A stretch of DNA of 16,189 nucleotides, from the NCBI RefSeq assembly GCF_000718165.1, contig NZ_JOEY01000106.1, positions 1-16,189 on the forward strand. Direction: 5' to 3'. The stretch comes from Streptomyces fulvoviolaceus (GTDB taxonomy: Bacteria > Actinomycetota > Actinomycetes > Streptomycetales > Streptomycetaceae). The translations under genes were made by a program, and so were the position numbers. Under the pieces are notes generated by a model, which was not told the DNA's origin, made no database searches, and saw only the letters and a list, made by a program, of their open reading frames with translations. The stretch's first letter is position 1. Every line of letters starts with the position of its first letter. This document shows positions 7,240 through 15,709 of this stretch, in pieces.

Positions 7240-7701
7240 TCAGACGGCGGCTGCATCGCCCTCTGCGGTCTCCGCGGCGTCGAGAGAGGCCAGAAGGGCT
7301 TGCACCGGGATGCGCCCGCTTGCCACGAGTTGCGCTCCTCCGCGCCGCAGTGCCTGTGCGAGAGGAGCGGCCCAGAGGTTCTCGTACACCAGGATGCCGG
7401 CCGAGTTCCCCGGCTCAAGGGCCGTCCCCGCCTCTTCGATGTCGTCCTGGCCCAGGAGTCCTGATGAGGCTCCCTCGAACACGGTCAGGTCGAGTTCACC
7501 ATCAGCGTCCAGATCCTTCAGTTCCAGACCGCCGACGCTTCCGTCGGTGTCCTTCCGGACGAACAGAAGGTCCAGAATGCGAATGATTCCTCTGTCTACC
7601 AGGTCGAGAAGCAAGGGGAATCCCTCACCCGTCATGCGGTTTCCCGGGAACTCGATGACCAGGAAGTCGACCGGTCCCATGGTTTCGAAATCGTCGCTCA
7701 T
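7240..7701 (-). CDS. DUF6325 family protein (153 aa)
   Basis: ATG at 7699-7701 is preceded by GAGGAG on the minus strand (TGTGAGGAGCGGTCATG), a strong ribosome site. The protein opens with MGPVDFLVIEFPGNRM-type sequence just after the start and has a repeated alpha/beta ferredoxin-like pattern: a first unit (VDFLVIEFPGN...VDRGIIRILDLLFVRK), an acidic loop (KDLDADGELDL) and a second unit (AGILVYENLWAAPLAQALR...ASGRIPVQALL). This matches the actinobacterial DUF6325 (formerly DUF1269-like) family. Function is unknown; the family often sits beside SHOCT-domain genes, as here. It is cytoplasmic or peripheral: no signal peptide or long hydrophobic helix is seen. It is the first gene of a two-gene unit with the SHOCT gene downstream. 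Confidence 0.85.
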   Translation of the reverse strand: MSDDFETMGPVDFLVIEFPGNRMTGEGFPLLLDLVDRGIIRILDLLFVRKDTDGSVGGLELKDLDADGELDLTVFEGASSGLLGQDDIEEAGTALEPGNSAGILVYENLWAAPLAQALRRGGAQLVASGRIPVQALLASLDAAETAEGDAAAV

Positions 7702-8111
7702 GACCGCTCCTCACAGGGATGGGACGCAGCCGCGACCAAGCTGTCCACACCGGACCTCGCCGGGCGTGGTCGCCCCAACTTCATACTCCCATTGCAACAT
7801 TGGCCAGAACGCTGCGCATGTCACGGGAGGAAGCTGCGGACGCCGGATCAGCTTATGGAAAGTCAACCGTTGAACCCGCAAAGAACCTTTTACGGCCCGC
7901 CAACTCTCTCCTTTCAGTACTGATACCAGCCGAACACCTATGGCGACACAGTGCAACGGCTGTCCACGAACCAGGCAGGTCTGACATGTGAGTTGATGCC
8001 ACGACTGCTACGGCTGGTTCCATCGTCCCGGCGTCGTCAGGCCTGGGCATTCGAGGTCGCCCATACGCCATCCAGCGAGCAGCGCGGCTGTCGCCGAGAG
8101 ATACTTTGGCC
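7702..8111. promoter_or_regulatory. Divergent intergenic region (about 410 bases)
   Basis: This gap separates the minus-strand DUF6325-SHOCT unit from the plus-strand DUF2550 gene and must carry promoters for one or both. It is AT-richer than its surroundings (around 7855-7925). On the minus strand I see GTTC, 16 bases, then GGGAGTAT (about 7816 down to 7780), loosely like the GTTT-N14-16-GGGTAT promoters of stress sigma factors such as SigB/SigH, but the -10 match is imperfect. No gene, repeat or RNA is recognisable. Open frames here lack family similarity and good ribosome sites. Confidence 0.3.
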
Positions 8112-8546
8112 ATGCTGGTTGCGCTACTCGCCGTCCTGGGCGTCGATCTGATCGTGATCCTCGCCTTCCGGATCGCCGTATTGCTGAGACGACGGTGGGT
8201 CAGGCGTCAGACCGGAGCTTTCAAGGGCGCAATCCGAGTCGTCCAAGGCGACGTCCCGGGCCTTTCTGTGAAGTGGCGGCGTGGCTACGGACAGTGGATC
8301 CGCGACATCCTGGTCTGGTACAGGGCGCCGTTGCTGTTTCGCAGCGAATTCGTCCCGGCGGATTCCCTGGCCGGGCCGGACCGCGTGGCTGAATCGGGAG
8401 AGGTGAAGCGTCTGGGGAAGGATCTCGTGATGCTCTCCATCGCTGCGGAGAACGGAGCCCGGCTCGAACTGCTGAGCTCGGCCAATGAGCGTCGCCAAGC
8501 GCATGGTCCCTTCACCGGGCCCCGTGGAGACACAGCGCCGCCGTAA
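8112..8546 (+). CDS. DUF2550-type membrane-anchored protein (144 aa)
   Basis: ATG at 8112 is preferred over the in-frame TTG at 8106 because the only ribosome-like site (GAGAG, about 8096-8100) is too close to TTG. The protein has one N-terminal transmembrane helix (LVALLAVLGVDLIVILAFRIAVLL) followed at once by a positive patch (RRRWVRRQ), which predicts an anchored protein with a cytoplasmic domain. The soluble part (GAFKGAIRVVQGDVPGL, then WRRGYGQWIRDILVWYRAPLLFRSEFVP, and later RLGKDLVML) follows the DUF2550 pattern known from actinobacteria, where a well-known copy lies beside the ATP synthase genes. No such neighbours are here, so this is a paralogue outside that context. Function is unknown. 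The last 15 or so residues (GPFTGPRGDTAPP) are low-complexity. It stands alone, with 226 bases to the sulfatase. Confidence 0.6.
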   Translation: MLVALLAVLGVDLIVILAFRIAVLLRRRWVRRQTGAFKGAIRVVQGDVPGLSVKWRRGYGQWIRDILVWYRAPLLFRSEFVPADSLAGPDRVAESGEVKRLGKDLVMLSIAAENGARLELLSSANERRQAHGPFTGPRGDTAPP

Positions 8547-8772
8547 GGCAGGGGCTCTCTGGATGGCGGCGTGGGTCCTTGCGGCCTAGCGTGGAACAGA
8601 GGCATTCGAACAGCCGGGCAGGTCCCCGCTGTGCCGCAGTGCGCACACGCTTCGTGGAAGAGCCGGAGAGACGAAAAGCCCGGCTGACGAATTCACGATG
8701 CCCTCATCACGTTGAAAACCCAAGGGCCGGCCGGAACGAGTAACGCGCGCGCCGGTGGAACGGAGACCGGGC

Positions 8773-11133
8773 ATGTCGCAGACATCCTGGAGCGAGTACA
8801 AGCCGGGACGGGCTTTCCCCGGAGTCGTCGGGCGAACCACGGACGAGTCGACCCCCGCATGGCCACAGCCGGTGCGGGCGGTGCCGGGTGCGCCGAACGT
8901 GCTGATGGTCGTGCTGGACGACACCGGGTTCGGGCAGCTGGGCTGCTACGGCAGCCCGATCGAGACGCCCAGCCTGGACGCCCTGGCGGCGGGCGGGCTG
9001 CTGTACAGCAACATGCACACCACCGCCCTGTGCTCGCCATCACGCTCCTGCGTCGTGACCGGCCGCAACCACCACGCCAACGGGATGGCCTCGATCACCG
9101 AGCTCGCCACCGGGTATCCCGGCTACAACGGTCAGATCCCGTTCGAGAACGGGATGCTGTCCGAGATGCTGCTCCAGCACGGCTACAACACGTACATGGT
9201 CGGCAAGTGGCACCTGATGCCCTCGGAGCAGGAGTCGGCCGCGGGACCGTACGACCGGTGGCCGCTGGGCCGGGGCTTCGAGCGGTTCTACGGCTTCCTG
9301 GGCGGCGACACCAGCCAGTGGTATCCGGATCTGGTGTACGACAACCACCAGGTCGAGCAGCCGTCGACGCCGGAGGAGGGCTATCACCTCACCGAGGACC
9401 TGACCGATCGGGCCATGTCGTTCATCACCGATGCCAAGCAAGTCGCCCCGGACAAGCCGTTCTACCTGCACTTCTGCACGGGCGCGACGCACGCCCCGCA
9501 CCATGTGCCCAAGGAGTGGGCAGACCGCTACCGGGGGCAGTTCGACGACGGCTGGGAGGCCTACCGCGAGCGCACCTTCGACCGGCAGAAGCAACTCGGC
9601 ATCGTGCCGCAGGACGCACAGATCTCCCCGCCCGACCCGGACGTGCCTGTCTGGGAGTCCCTGTCGCCGGACGCCCGCCGCCTCGCGGCGCGGATGATGG
9701 AGGTCTACGCCGGGTTCCTCTCCCACACCGACCACCACATCGGACGGCTGATGGCCTTCCTGAAGGAGATCGGCGAACTCGACAACACGCTGGTCATGGT
9801 GGTCTCCGACAACGGCGCCAGCGCCGAGGGCGGGGCGACCGGGACGACCAACGAGCTGCAGTTCTTCAACAACGCGCCCGAGTCTCTGGAGGAGAGTCTG
9901 GCGCGGATCGAGGAGATCGGCGGCCCTGAGACGTTCAACCACTACCCGTGGGGCTGGACCTCCGCCGGCAACACGCCGTTCCGGCGGTGGAAGCGGGAGA
10001 CCTACCGGGGCGGCGTCAGCGACCCGTTCCTGGTCCACTGGCCGGCGGGCATCCAGGCCCGCGGCGAGATCCGCGACCAGTTCGCGCACATCATCGACAT
10101 GGTGCCGACCGTCCTCGACGTGCTGGGCGTCGAGCCGCCCGCCACCATCCGGGGCGTCACCCAGTCACCCCTGCACGGGGTCAGCTTCGCGCACACCTTC
10201 GACGACGACGCCGCGCCGACCCGTCACCGCACTCAGTACTACGAGATGTTCGGGCACCGGGCGATCGATCACAACGGCTGGCGCGCGGTCTGCCCCTGGC
10301 CCGGCCCCTCGTTCGTCGAGGCCGCCAAGCCGTTCGGCGCCCCCATCACCATGACGGACCTGGACGACCTGGACGCCCACCACTGGGAGCTCTACCACGT
10401 CGACGAGGACGTCGCCGAGACCCGCGACCTCGCCCAGGAACACCGCGGCAAGCTGATCGAGATGATCGCGCTGTGGTACGTCGAGGCAGGCAAGTACAAC
10501 GTGCTGCCGATCGACGGCAGCGCCCTTGAGCGCATGATGCTCGAGCGTCCGCAGATCACCCAGGCCCGGACCAGCTACACCTTGCGTCCCGACACTCAGG
10601 TCCTGCCGGCCGCCGTCGCGCCTCGCGTCCTCAACCGTCCGCACAGCATCACCGCCGACGTGGAGATCCCGCCGGGCGGCGCCGAAGGCGTGCTGCTGTG
10701 CCAGGGCACCAACGCCGGAGGCTGGTCCTTCTACGTCAAGGACAACCGTCTGCACTACGCCCACAACTATGTCCACCGGACGCTGCACCACGTGACGTCG
10801 GACGAGGATGTCCCCGAAGGCCGTCACACACTGCGCTTCGAGTTCGAGCCCACCGGCGGTCCGGACATCGCGGCAGGAAAGGGATCCCCCGGGCGCGCCC
10901 AGCTGTACGTCGACGACCGCCTGGTAGGCGAGCTCGACATGCCGTTCACGACCCCGGTCGCCTTCAACCCCGGAGGCATGTGCTGCAGCGCGAACCCCGG
11001 CTCGGCCGTCACCTCCGACTACCGGGCACCGTTCCGGTTCACCGGCACCCTCCACAGCGTGACCGTCGACCTGTCCGGCGACCTGATCGTCGACGCCCCG
11101 AGCGAGATGCGCATGCACATGGCCCGGCAGTAA
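8773..11133 (+). CDS. Formylglycine-dependent arylsulfatase (AtsA-like, 786 aa)
   Basis: It hydrolyses sulfate esters. ATG 8773 is chosen over GTG 8755 because CGGAG (8761-8765) is well placed before it. No signal peptide is seen (MSQTSWSEYKPGRAFPG), so it is probably cytoplasmic. Active-site residues follow the family-S1 layout of Pseudomonas aeruginosa arylsulfatase: metal ligands D49 and D50 (VLDDTGFGQLG); the modified cysteine C87 in CSPSR with R91; GKWHL with K145 and H147; H240 in ATHAPHH; D346 and N347 in VSDNGAS; and K407 in RRWKRET. C87 would be oxidised to formylglycine by a generating enzyme (or anaerobic maturase) not in this window. The C-terminal 180 residues (GVLLCQGTNAGGWSFYVKD..., LYVDDRLVGELDMPF...) form a beta-sandwich-like extension. 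The total length equals that of mycobacterial AtsA/AtsD (about 787). The substrate cannot be deduced. It appears complete and monocistronic. Confidence 0.93.
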   Translation: MSQTSWSEYKPGRAFPGVVGRTTDESTPAWPQPVRAVPGAPNVLMVVLDDTGFGQLGCYGSPIETPSLDALAAGGLLYSNMHTTALCSPSRSCVVTGRNHHANGMASITELATGYPGYNGQIPFENGMLSEMLLQHGYNTYMVGKWHLMPSEQESAAGPYDRWPLGRGFERFYGFLGGDTSQWYPDLVYDNHQVEQPSTPEEGYHLTEDLTDRAMSFITDAKQVAPDKPFYLHFCTGATHAPHHVPKEWADRYRGQFDDGWEAYRERTFDRQKQLGIVPQDAQISPPDPDVPVWESLSPDARRLAARMMEVYAGFLSHTDHHIGRLMAFLKEIGELDNTLVMVVSDNGASAEGGATGTTNELQFFNNAPESLEESLARIEEIGGPETFNHYPWGWTSAGNTPFRRWKRETYRGGVSDPFLVHWPAGIQARGEIRDQFAHIIDMVPTVLDVLGVEPPATIRGVTQSPLHGVSFAHTFDDDAAPTRHRTQYYEMFGHRAIDHNGWRAVCPWPGPSFVEAAKPFGAPITMTDLDDLDAHHWELYHVDEDVAETRDLAQEHRGKLIEMIALWYVEAGKYNVLPIDGSALERMMLERPQITQARTSYTLRPDTQVLPAAVAPRVLNRPHSITADVEIPPGGAEGVLLCQGTNAGGWSFYVKDNRLHYAHNYVHRTLHHVTSDEDVPEGRHTLRFEFEPTGGPDIAAGKGSPGRAQLYVDDRLVGELDMPFTTPVAFNPGGMCCSANPGSAVTSDYRAPFRFTGTLHSVTVDLSGDLIVDAPSEMRMHMARQ

Positions 11134-11144
11134 GGGCCCCGGTC

Positions 11145-11186
11145 GGGCCTGCTGCTGGTCAGCCGATGCCGTCCAGCAGCAGGCCC
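11145..11186. terminator. 14-bp inverted repeat between convergent genes
   Basis: GGGCCTGCTGCTGG (11145-11158) and CCAGCAGCAGGCCC (11173-11186) are exact reverse complements around a 14-base loop. It starts 12 bases after the sulfatase stop and overlaps the stop and last codons of the convergent gene. This fits a bidirectional terminator, although there is no T-run and part of the right arm is coding. Confidence 0.5.
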
Positions 11187-11500
11187 AGCCGGATGTCGAA
11201 CCAGGCCCGCTCCTGACGCCATGCTTCTGCGGCGCCCACCAGCAGCCGGCTCAGACCGTCGACGGTGAGCGACCGCCACCGGCAGGCCCTCAGAACCTCC
11301 ACCAGCGCCTCGGCGCACTCGTTCTGCAGGCTCAGCCCGTTCCTCGGGCCACGGGGGCGGGGAAGTGCCTGCCCACCGTCCATGGCGGCCACCGCACGGC
11401 GGCAGACCAGCTCGGCCGTGAACGACTGCCAAGCGAACGGTTCCAACGCGGCACGCACCGCGACGACCCGGGCATCGCCCACCGGTACCATCACCGCCAT
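11159..11500 (-). CDS. Small hypothetical protein (113 aa)
   Basis: The start is ATG at 11498-11500, preceded on the minus strand by GAGGTGG at suitable spacing; a start further upstream (11524) is less well supported. The product reads MAVMVPVGDARVVAVRAAL, then FAWQSFTAELVCRRAVAAM, a short Arg/Pro/Gly loop (ALPRPRGPRNG), and two helical segments (CAEALVEVLRACRWRSLTV and LVGAAEAWRQERAWFDI). It looks all-helical and soluble; no signal peptide, membrane helix or known motif is visible. I do not recognise the family. Third positions are strongly GC, which supports coding. It converges on the sulfatase with only 25 bases between stops, and the two share a terminator-like hairpin. Confidence 0.55.
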   Translation of the reverse strand: MAVMVPVGDARVVAVRAALEPFAWQSFTAELVCRRAVAAMDGGQALPRPRGPRNGLSLQNECAEALVEVLRACRWRSLTVDGLSRLLVGAAEAWRQERAWFDIRLGLLLDGIG

Positions 11501-11760
11501 CGAGACCACCTCACTTGTGCACAAGACACCGGTCGACTCCGATTGTCACACGGTGCCGACCCACGTGAGCAGGGCCTTCATCGAAGCGGGGCGGGCAGAA
11601 GAAGACTCCCGGATCACGACCGGGACTCCAACGCGAAGAGAAGCGCGCAAGCACCGTCGGCGCCACGACACCGGGCGCCGATCGTCGGCAAGTACCCGCG
11701 TCCTCAGGGATCCGCCAGAGCCGGCCGGCCGGCCGGCTCACAGGCGATCACGAACCGTGC
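11501..11760. other. Gap with nothing recognisable
   Basis: About 260 bases between the minus-strand hypothetical gene and the DUF1254/1214 remnant. It includes a CCGG-repeat run at 11721-11737. The missing 5' end of the DUF1254/1214 gene is not found here in any frame. Confidence 0.4.
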
Positions 11761-12575
11761 CACGTTCCCTGTGCCTCCGGAGAGCCAGCCTTGCCCGCCC
11801 CTCACCCGGGCACTCGCTACGTAGCCCTCGCGATGCGTGTCCTCGCCGATCCTGCGGACCCCGAAGACGTAGCCGAGGCGAACGCCGTGCAGGACGGCTT
11901 GAGGCTCTCCGTCGGGTCGGCTGAGCCGCTGGTCCTGCCCGACTACGACGAGGAGTCGCTCAACACCGTACGGAACGCTCTCGTTGTGCTCGCCGGACCC
12001 TGCCCGGAACCGAGCGGATGTTCGGGCGGCGTGATGCGGTCGATCCCGTTCGGCACCTCATCGGTCCGGCGGTGGGCTGGGGCGGCCTCCCCGAAGAAGA
12101 GGCGTTCTACGTGATGGTCGAGCCGGGCCTGCCCGTCGGGGAGTACCGGATCGTGGTCGGCGACGTGCCCGTCGACGGGTTCTGGTCGATCTCGCTCTAC
12201 AACGCCGAGGGCTTCTTCGAGGACAGCGAGGGCGGCTACGTCCTCAACCAGTTCAACGCCCAGAATGAGGCGGACGGCTCGGTCGTCATCAACCTCGGAG
12301 GCTGCGCCGAGGACCGGCCCAACTGCCTGCATCTCATGGACGGCTGGAATTACACGGTCCGGCTCTACCGGCCACGGCCCGAGATCCCCGACGGCACCTG
12401 GACCTTCCCGTCCGTGGAACCCGTCAGCTCAAAAACTCCGACAGTCGATCTCCGGCATGTGGCGAGGCTCGGCGCTGCGGCGCTCGCTTCCCCCGTTCAC
12501 CTCGGTGTGGTCGCCTTTCGTTGGGCCGACCGGGCCCGGGCTGGGCGCGTTCGGAGCAATGTTCCCGGCGCCTGA
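11761..12575 (+). pseudogene. DUF1254/DUF1214 family protein, truncated and frameshifted
   Basis: Frame 1 encodes GTRYVALAMRVLADPADP, then NAVQDGLRL and [21 protein letters not shown], matching the central part of short actinobacterial DUF1254/DUF1214 proteins. At about 11990-12003 the similarity jumps to frame 3: [32 protein letters not shown], the DUF1214 core [20 protein letters not shown], then [12 protein letters not shown] and [20 protein letters not shown]. The N-terminal part, which in intact relatives includes a motif of the type NRDTLYS, is absent, and no convincing start exists (TTG at 11791 falls inside conserved sequence). A native end would be expected soon after TFPSVEPV (about 12425), yet the frame runs to 12575 with unrelated sequence, so the stop is probably lost too. 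The frameshift could be a sequencing error, but the missing 5' end cannot. The function of the family is unclear. Confidence 0.75.
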
Positions 12576-12690
12576 CCGGCAGCGACGTAAGGTCAGGCTT
12601 CCTGCCTCTGCGTAAGGCGGGATGGCCTGCCCGGGAAACTTGTCCCGCTGCCCGTGGCGCAGCCACTCCAGTGAGGACTGAGGAGTGCGG

Positions 12691-13977
12691 ATGAGCGGCT
12701 GGGCCGTCGTGGTCGCCGGCGCTGTGGTCGTCGGCTACGGAGCGGTCTCGCGGCGCCTGTCGACCACGGCGCTCTCGGGACCGTTGGTGTTCATGCTGTT
12801 CGGTCTGGCGATCGGCCCGCTGGGCCTGGATCTGTTGGACCGCGCGAAGGATCCCGAGGTCACGCGGACGCTGCTGGAGAGCGCACTGGTGCTCCTGCTG
12901 TTCGCGGACGCGGCAAGGATCAGGGCCCGGGACCTGCGCCGGGAGGAGTTCCTGCCACTGCGGCTGCTCGCCGTGGGACTGCCGGCCACGATGGCTCTGG
13001 GGTGGCTGGTGGCATGGCCCCTGCTGCCCGGCCTGGGTGTGTGGGAGCTGGCCCTGGCCGCCATCATCCTGGCGCCCACCGACGCCGCGCTCGGGCAGCA
13101 GGCGTTCTCCAACAAGCAGGTGCCGCCTCTGGTCCGCGGCGGCTTGTCCGTCGAATCCGGTCTGAACGACGGTCTGGCGCTTCCGTTCTTCGTGCTGGCA
13201 CTCGCGGCGGCGGGTGAGGGCCATGGCCATCCGGGCGTGGCCGAGACGTTCCTGCGCGCGCTGCTGCTGAGCAGCGCGATCGGAATCGCGGCCGGCTGGG
13301 CCGGGGCGAGTCTGCTGCGCTGGTCGCTCTCCCGAGGGTGGAGCATCTCCGACTGGCGCCAGTTCCTGGTTCTCGCGATTCCGGCCGTCGCCTACGCGCT
13401 GTGCGTCATGGGCGAGGGAAGCGGCTTCATCGGCGCCTGGGCGGCCGGCCTGGCCTTCGGCATCCACCTGCGCCGGACACCCGCCGACCAGGGCATCCGT
13501 CCCCAGGACTCGGATCCCGCGCAGAGCACGAGTTTCACCGAACGACTCGGCCTCCTGCTCGCCTCGCTGAGCTTCCTCGTCTTCGGCGCGGTCATGCTGG
13601 GACCGGCCCTCCAGCACGTGACCTGGCGGATGGTCGTCTACGCACTGCTCAGCCTTACCGTCCTGCGGATGCTGCCGGTCGCTTTCGCGCTGATCGGCAC
13701 GGGGCTGCGCCCCACCTCCGTGGCCTACATCGGCTGGTTCGGTCCGCGCGGGCTCGCCTCCCTCGTGTTCGGCCTGCTCGCCCTGGAAGAACACCTACCC
13801 GGGGGAACCCTGCTGAGCCAGGTCATCGCCGTGACCGTCGGCCTGAGCATCATCCTCCATGGAGCCTCGGCTCCCTTCCTGGGAAACCGCTACGGCGCAT
13901 GGTTCACCAGAACACTCCGGGCGGAACCGAACATGCGGGAGAACTCACTCGCACACGACAGCAACGGCCCAAGCTGA
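12691..13977 (+). CDS. CPA1-type cation:proton antiporter (428 aa)
   Basis: An inner-membrane exchanger of protons for Na+ or K+. AGGAG (12681-12685) five bases before ATG 12691 fixes the start; GTG 12685 overlaps that site. About 12 hydrophobic segments span the protein, starting with WAVVVAGAVVVGYGAV and ending near VIAVTVGLSIILHG. Family motifs seen are IILAPTDAALG (T130, D131), matching the unwound helix T-D-P/A motif, and the ion-site SVESGLNDGLALPFF (N159, D160), the Asn-Asp pair of electroneutral CPA1 exchangers. GWFGPRGLASLVFGLLAL is the conserved G-.-R-G late-helix motif. The tail after the last helix is short (about 35 residues) with no RCK or TrkA-C domain. The upstream gene is a pseudogene, so it needs its own promoter, which I could not find. 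Complete and probably functional; the transported ion is not decided by the sequence. Confidence 0.9.
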   Translation: MSGWAVVVAGAVVVGYGAVSRRLSTTALSGPLVFMLFGLAIGPLGLDLLDRAKDPEVTRTLLESALVLLLFADAARIRARDLRREEFLPLRLLAVGLPATMALGWLVAWPLLPGLGVWELALAAIILAPTDAALGQQAFSNKQVPPLVRGGLSVESGLNDGLALPFFVLALAAAGEGHGHPGVAETFLRALLLSSAIGIAAGWAGASLLRWSLSRGWSISDWRQFLVLAIPAVAYALCVMGEGSGFIGAWAAGLAFGIHLRRTPADQGIRPQDSDPAQSTSFTERLGLLLASLSFLVFGAVMLGPALQHVTWRMVVYALLSLTVLRMLPVAFALIGTGLRPTSVAYIGWFGPRGLASLVFGLLALEEHLPGGTLLSQVIAVTVGLSIILHGASAPFLGNRYGAWFTRTLRAEPNMRENSLAHDSNGPS

Positions 13978-14044
13978 TGGAGTCAGCGGCCGGCACTTCC
14001 TGCATCGACTTCGAGGCGGCCTTCACGCCTTGCGGAGCACTGGC

Positions 14045-14077
14045 GCCCTGCTGAGACCAGATCTTCCCCAGCAGGGC
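14045..14077. terminator. 9-bp hairpin between convergent genes
   Basis: GCCCTGCTG (14045-14053) pairs perfectly with CAGCAGGGC (14069-14077) around a 15-base loop, between the end of the antiporter gene and the end of the convergent membrane-protein gene. A plausible terminator; no T-run, moderate stem. Confidence 0.4.
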
Positions 14078-14175
14078 TGCACCTGACTGGCGCCACGCAG
14101 CTCATCAACAACACCGCCGTGCGTAGCGCGTCCCTGCAGGAAACGAACGCACAGCCCCTGATGACCCGGATGCGT

Positions 14176-15501
14176 TCAACGGCCGGCAGCGGGGCCTGCG
14201 GGTGCCGAGGGCTTCGCGGCCTGTGTCCTGCGGCCGGTCGCCGCCACCAGGGCGATCAACGCCAGCGCCGCCAGGAGAATGAGGACCAGCAGCAGCACTG
14301 TCAGGACCGTGGGGTGGTTCCACAGCGCGAACAACAGGGCGAGCAGCAGCAGCACGCCGATCGTGAGCCATCCCCGGTAGTCCCCGGTCCACGTCCCCAC
14401 ACGACCGGTGTGGATGCCGTGGGTGTCCGCCCATCGGGCGGCGGAGTCGGCTGTGCGCTCAGAGGTGGCCCGCACGGACCGCGCCCCGCCGCCCGGCCCC
14501 ACGAGGTAGGCACCGAGGGCGACGATCACACCAAGGACGACCACAGTGCGCAAAGTGATCCGCAGGAAGTGCAGGAGCTGGTCGAAGATCGCTGCCGCAG
14601 CCGCTTCCGACTGCACTTGTGGGGGCAGATGGTCCAGGTAGTAGCGGCGGGCGACGACAAGGCCGATGGCGACAATCAGACAGGCGAGCGCGGCGCCCAG
14701 GGCGGTCTTGGCCAAGGCCCGTCTGCGCCGATAGGCGAGAAAGACGCCCGCTGCCCCGATCAACACGGTCAGCACCGGCATCCAGGTGCCAACCACGTCG
14801 AGGGTGTGCACCGCGCCTTGCATCCGCTCCAGCTCGTCGGACTGGAAGAGCACCATCTGCTTGTCGACGTCTGGGATCTTCTCGGCCGGCGTCGCACCGG
14901 CGTCGACGAGTTCTTACTTGACCCGGTCGACAGCGGCGCCAACGTCGAGGGTCACGGTGCCTTCCTCGACGTCGACCGCCCCACGACCTTCCCCGGTCAA
15001 GGCGTGTACCACAGCCGTATGGGCACCGCGGTTTGCGGCGGTCCACACCTTCTCGAACCTGTCGCTCTCGACGAACCGCGTCGCCACCTTGTCCGCGGCG
15101 CCGGTCACTGCCGCGTCCAACTGGGGCGCCAGACCTCTCACCGCTTCAGCGGCGCGGGGTGGCAGTCCCTGCGACTGCAGCCAGGCCGCAAGCTCAGCGG
15201 TGACTGCCTTGCCGTCGACCCGTACGTCGACGGCCTGGACGATGCGGTTGTGCGCGGCCTCCTCGATCGCGGGGTCGGAGGCGAGCGGTGCCACCGTCTC
15301 GACATAACGATCTGTATCGAGGGCGATGTCGTGCACCCAAACGGTCAGTACCGATACGGGGACCAGGATGCAGGCAAGGACGATCAGTACCGCCGAGACC
15401 ACCTTGCGCGCGATTCTGCCCGGACCCGCCGCGTGCGACCTACCGTCTGACGGCGAAGCCCTCTGGGCAGGATCATGTGGCGGTTCCAGCGGGCTGGTCA
15501 T
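14176..15501 (-). pseudogene. Multi-spanning membrane protein interrupted by an in-frame TAA
   Basis: The minus-strand frame from ATG 15499-15501 (GGAGG five bases upstream) to TGA 14176-14178 would encode about 441 residues, but codon 196 (14914-14916) is TAA. Sequence on both sides is continuous in the same frame: ...DVGAAVDRVK stop ELVDAGATPAEKIP.... CAA (Gln) to TAA is the simplest change. N-terminus: Pro/Ser-rich cytoplasmic leader, a transmembrane helix at about residues 33-55 (VVSAVLIVLACILVPVSVL), then an extracytoplasmic domain with ALDTDRYVETVAPLASDPAI. After the stop come helices PVLTVLIGAAGVFLAY, LACLIVAIGLVVA, VVVLGVIVALGAYLV, and two near the end (LTIGVLLLLALLFALW, VLLLVLILLAALALIAL). 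This resembles unnamed integral membrane proteins common in Streptomyces. It is either a recent pseudogene, a read-through gene or a sequence error; a restart at ATG 14854-14856 would give a separate C-terminal piece. Confidence 0.75.
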
Positions 15502-15709
15502 CCGTCCTCCAGGGTTGAGAGACGGCCTTCGTGGCTGCCGTTGGTGTCCATTCCGCCCGATCGCCATGGATGCGGCATCCTGGGGTGCGCCATCGGGAGC
15601 CGGGATCCGGTCATCGACGCGCCAGCATCCGCACCTGATCAGGAGCCTTGGCTGGGTGCTCCATCCCCGGTTTGGCGGAACAGGTGCCTCGCCAGGCGGG
15701 CATTCTTTC

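Noticed and set aside
11721..11737. CCGG tandem run that could be taken for a CRISPR or structured repeat
   Set aside because: A simple GC-rich repeat of four units; no spacers or repeated units elsewhere in the window.
12424..13794. 456-codon minus-strand open frame opposite the antiporter
   Set aside because: Gln/Arg/Gly-rich antisense shadow; the plus strand has unmistakable membrane-protein and CPA1 motifs.
14119..15450. 443-codon plus-strand open frame opposite the membrane-protein gene
   Set aside because: It is longer than either half of the interrupted gene, but its composition (Gln/Gly/Arg/His) is that of an antisense shadow and it has no ribosome site; the minus strand shows clear transmembrane helices and a strong start.
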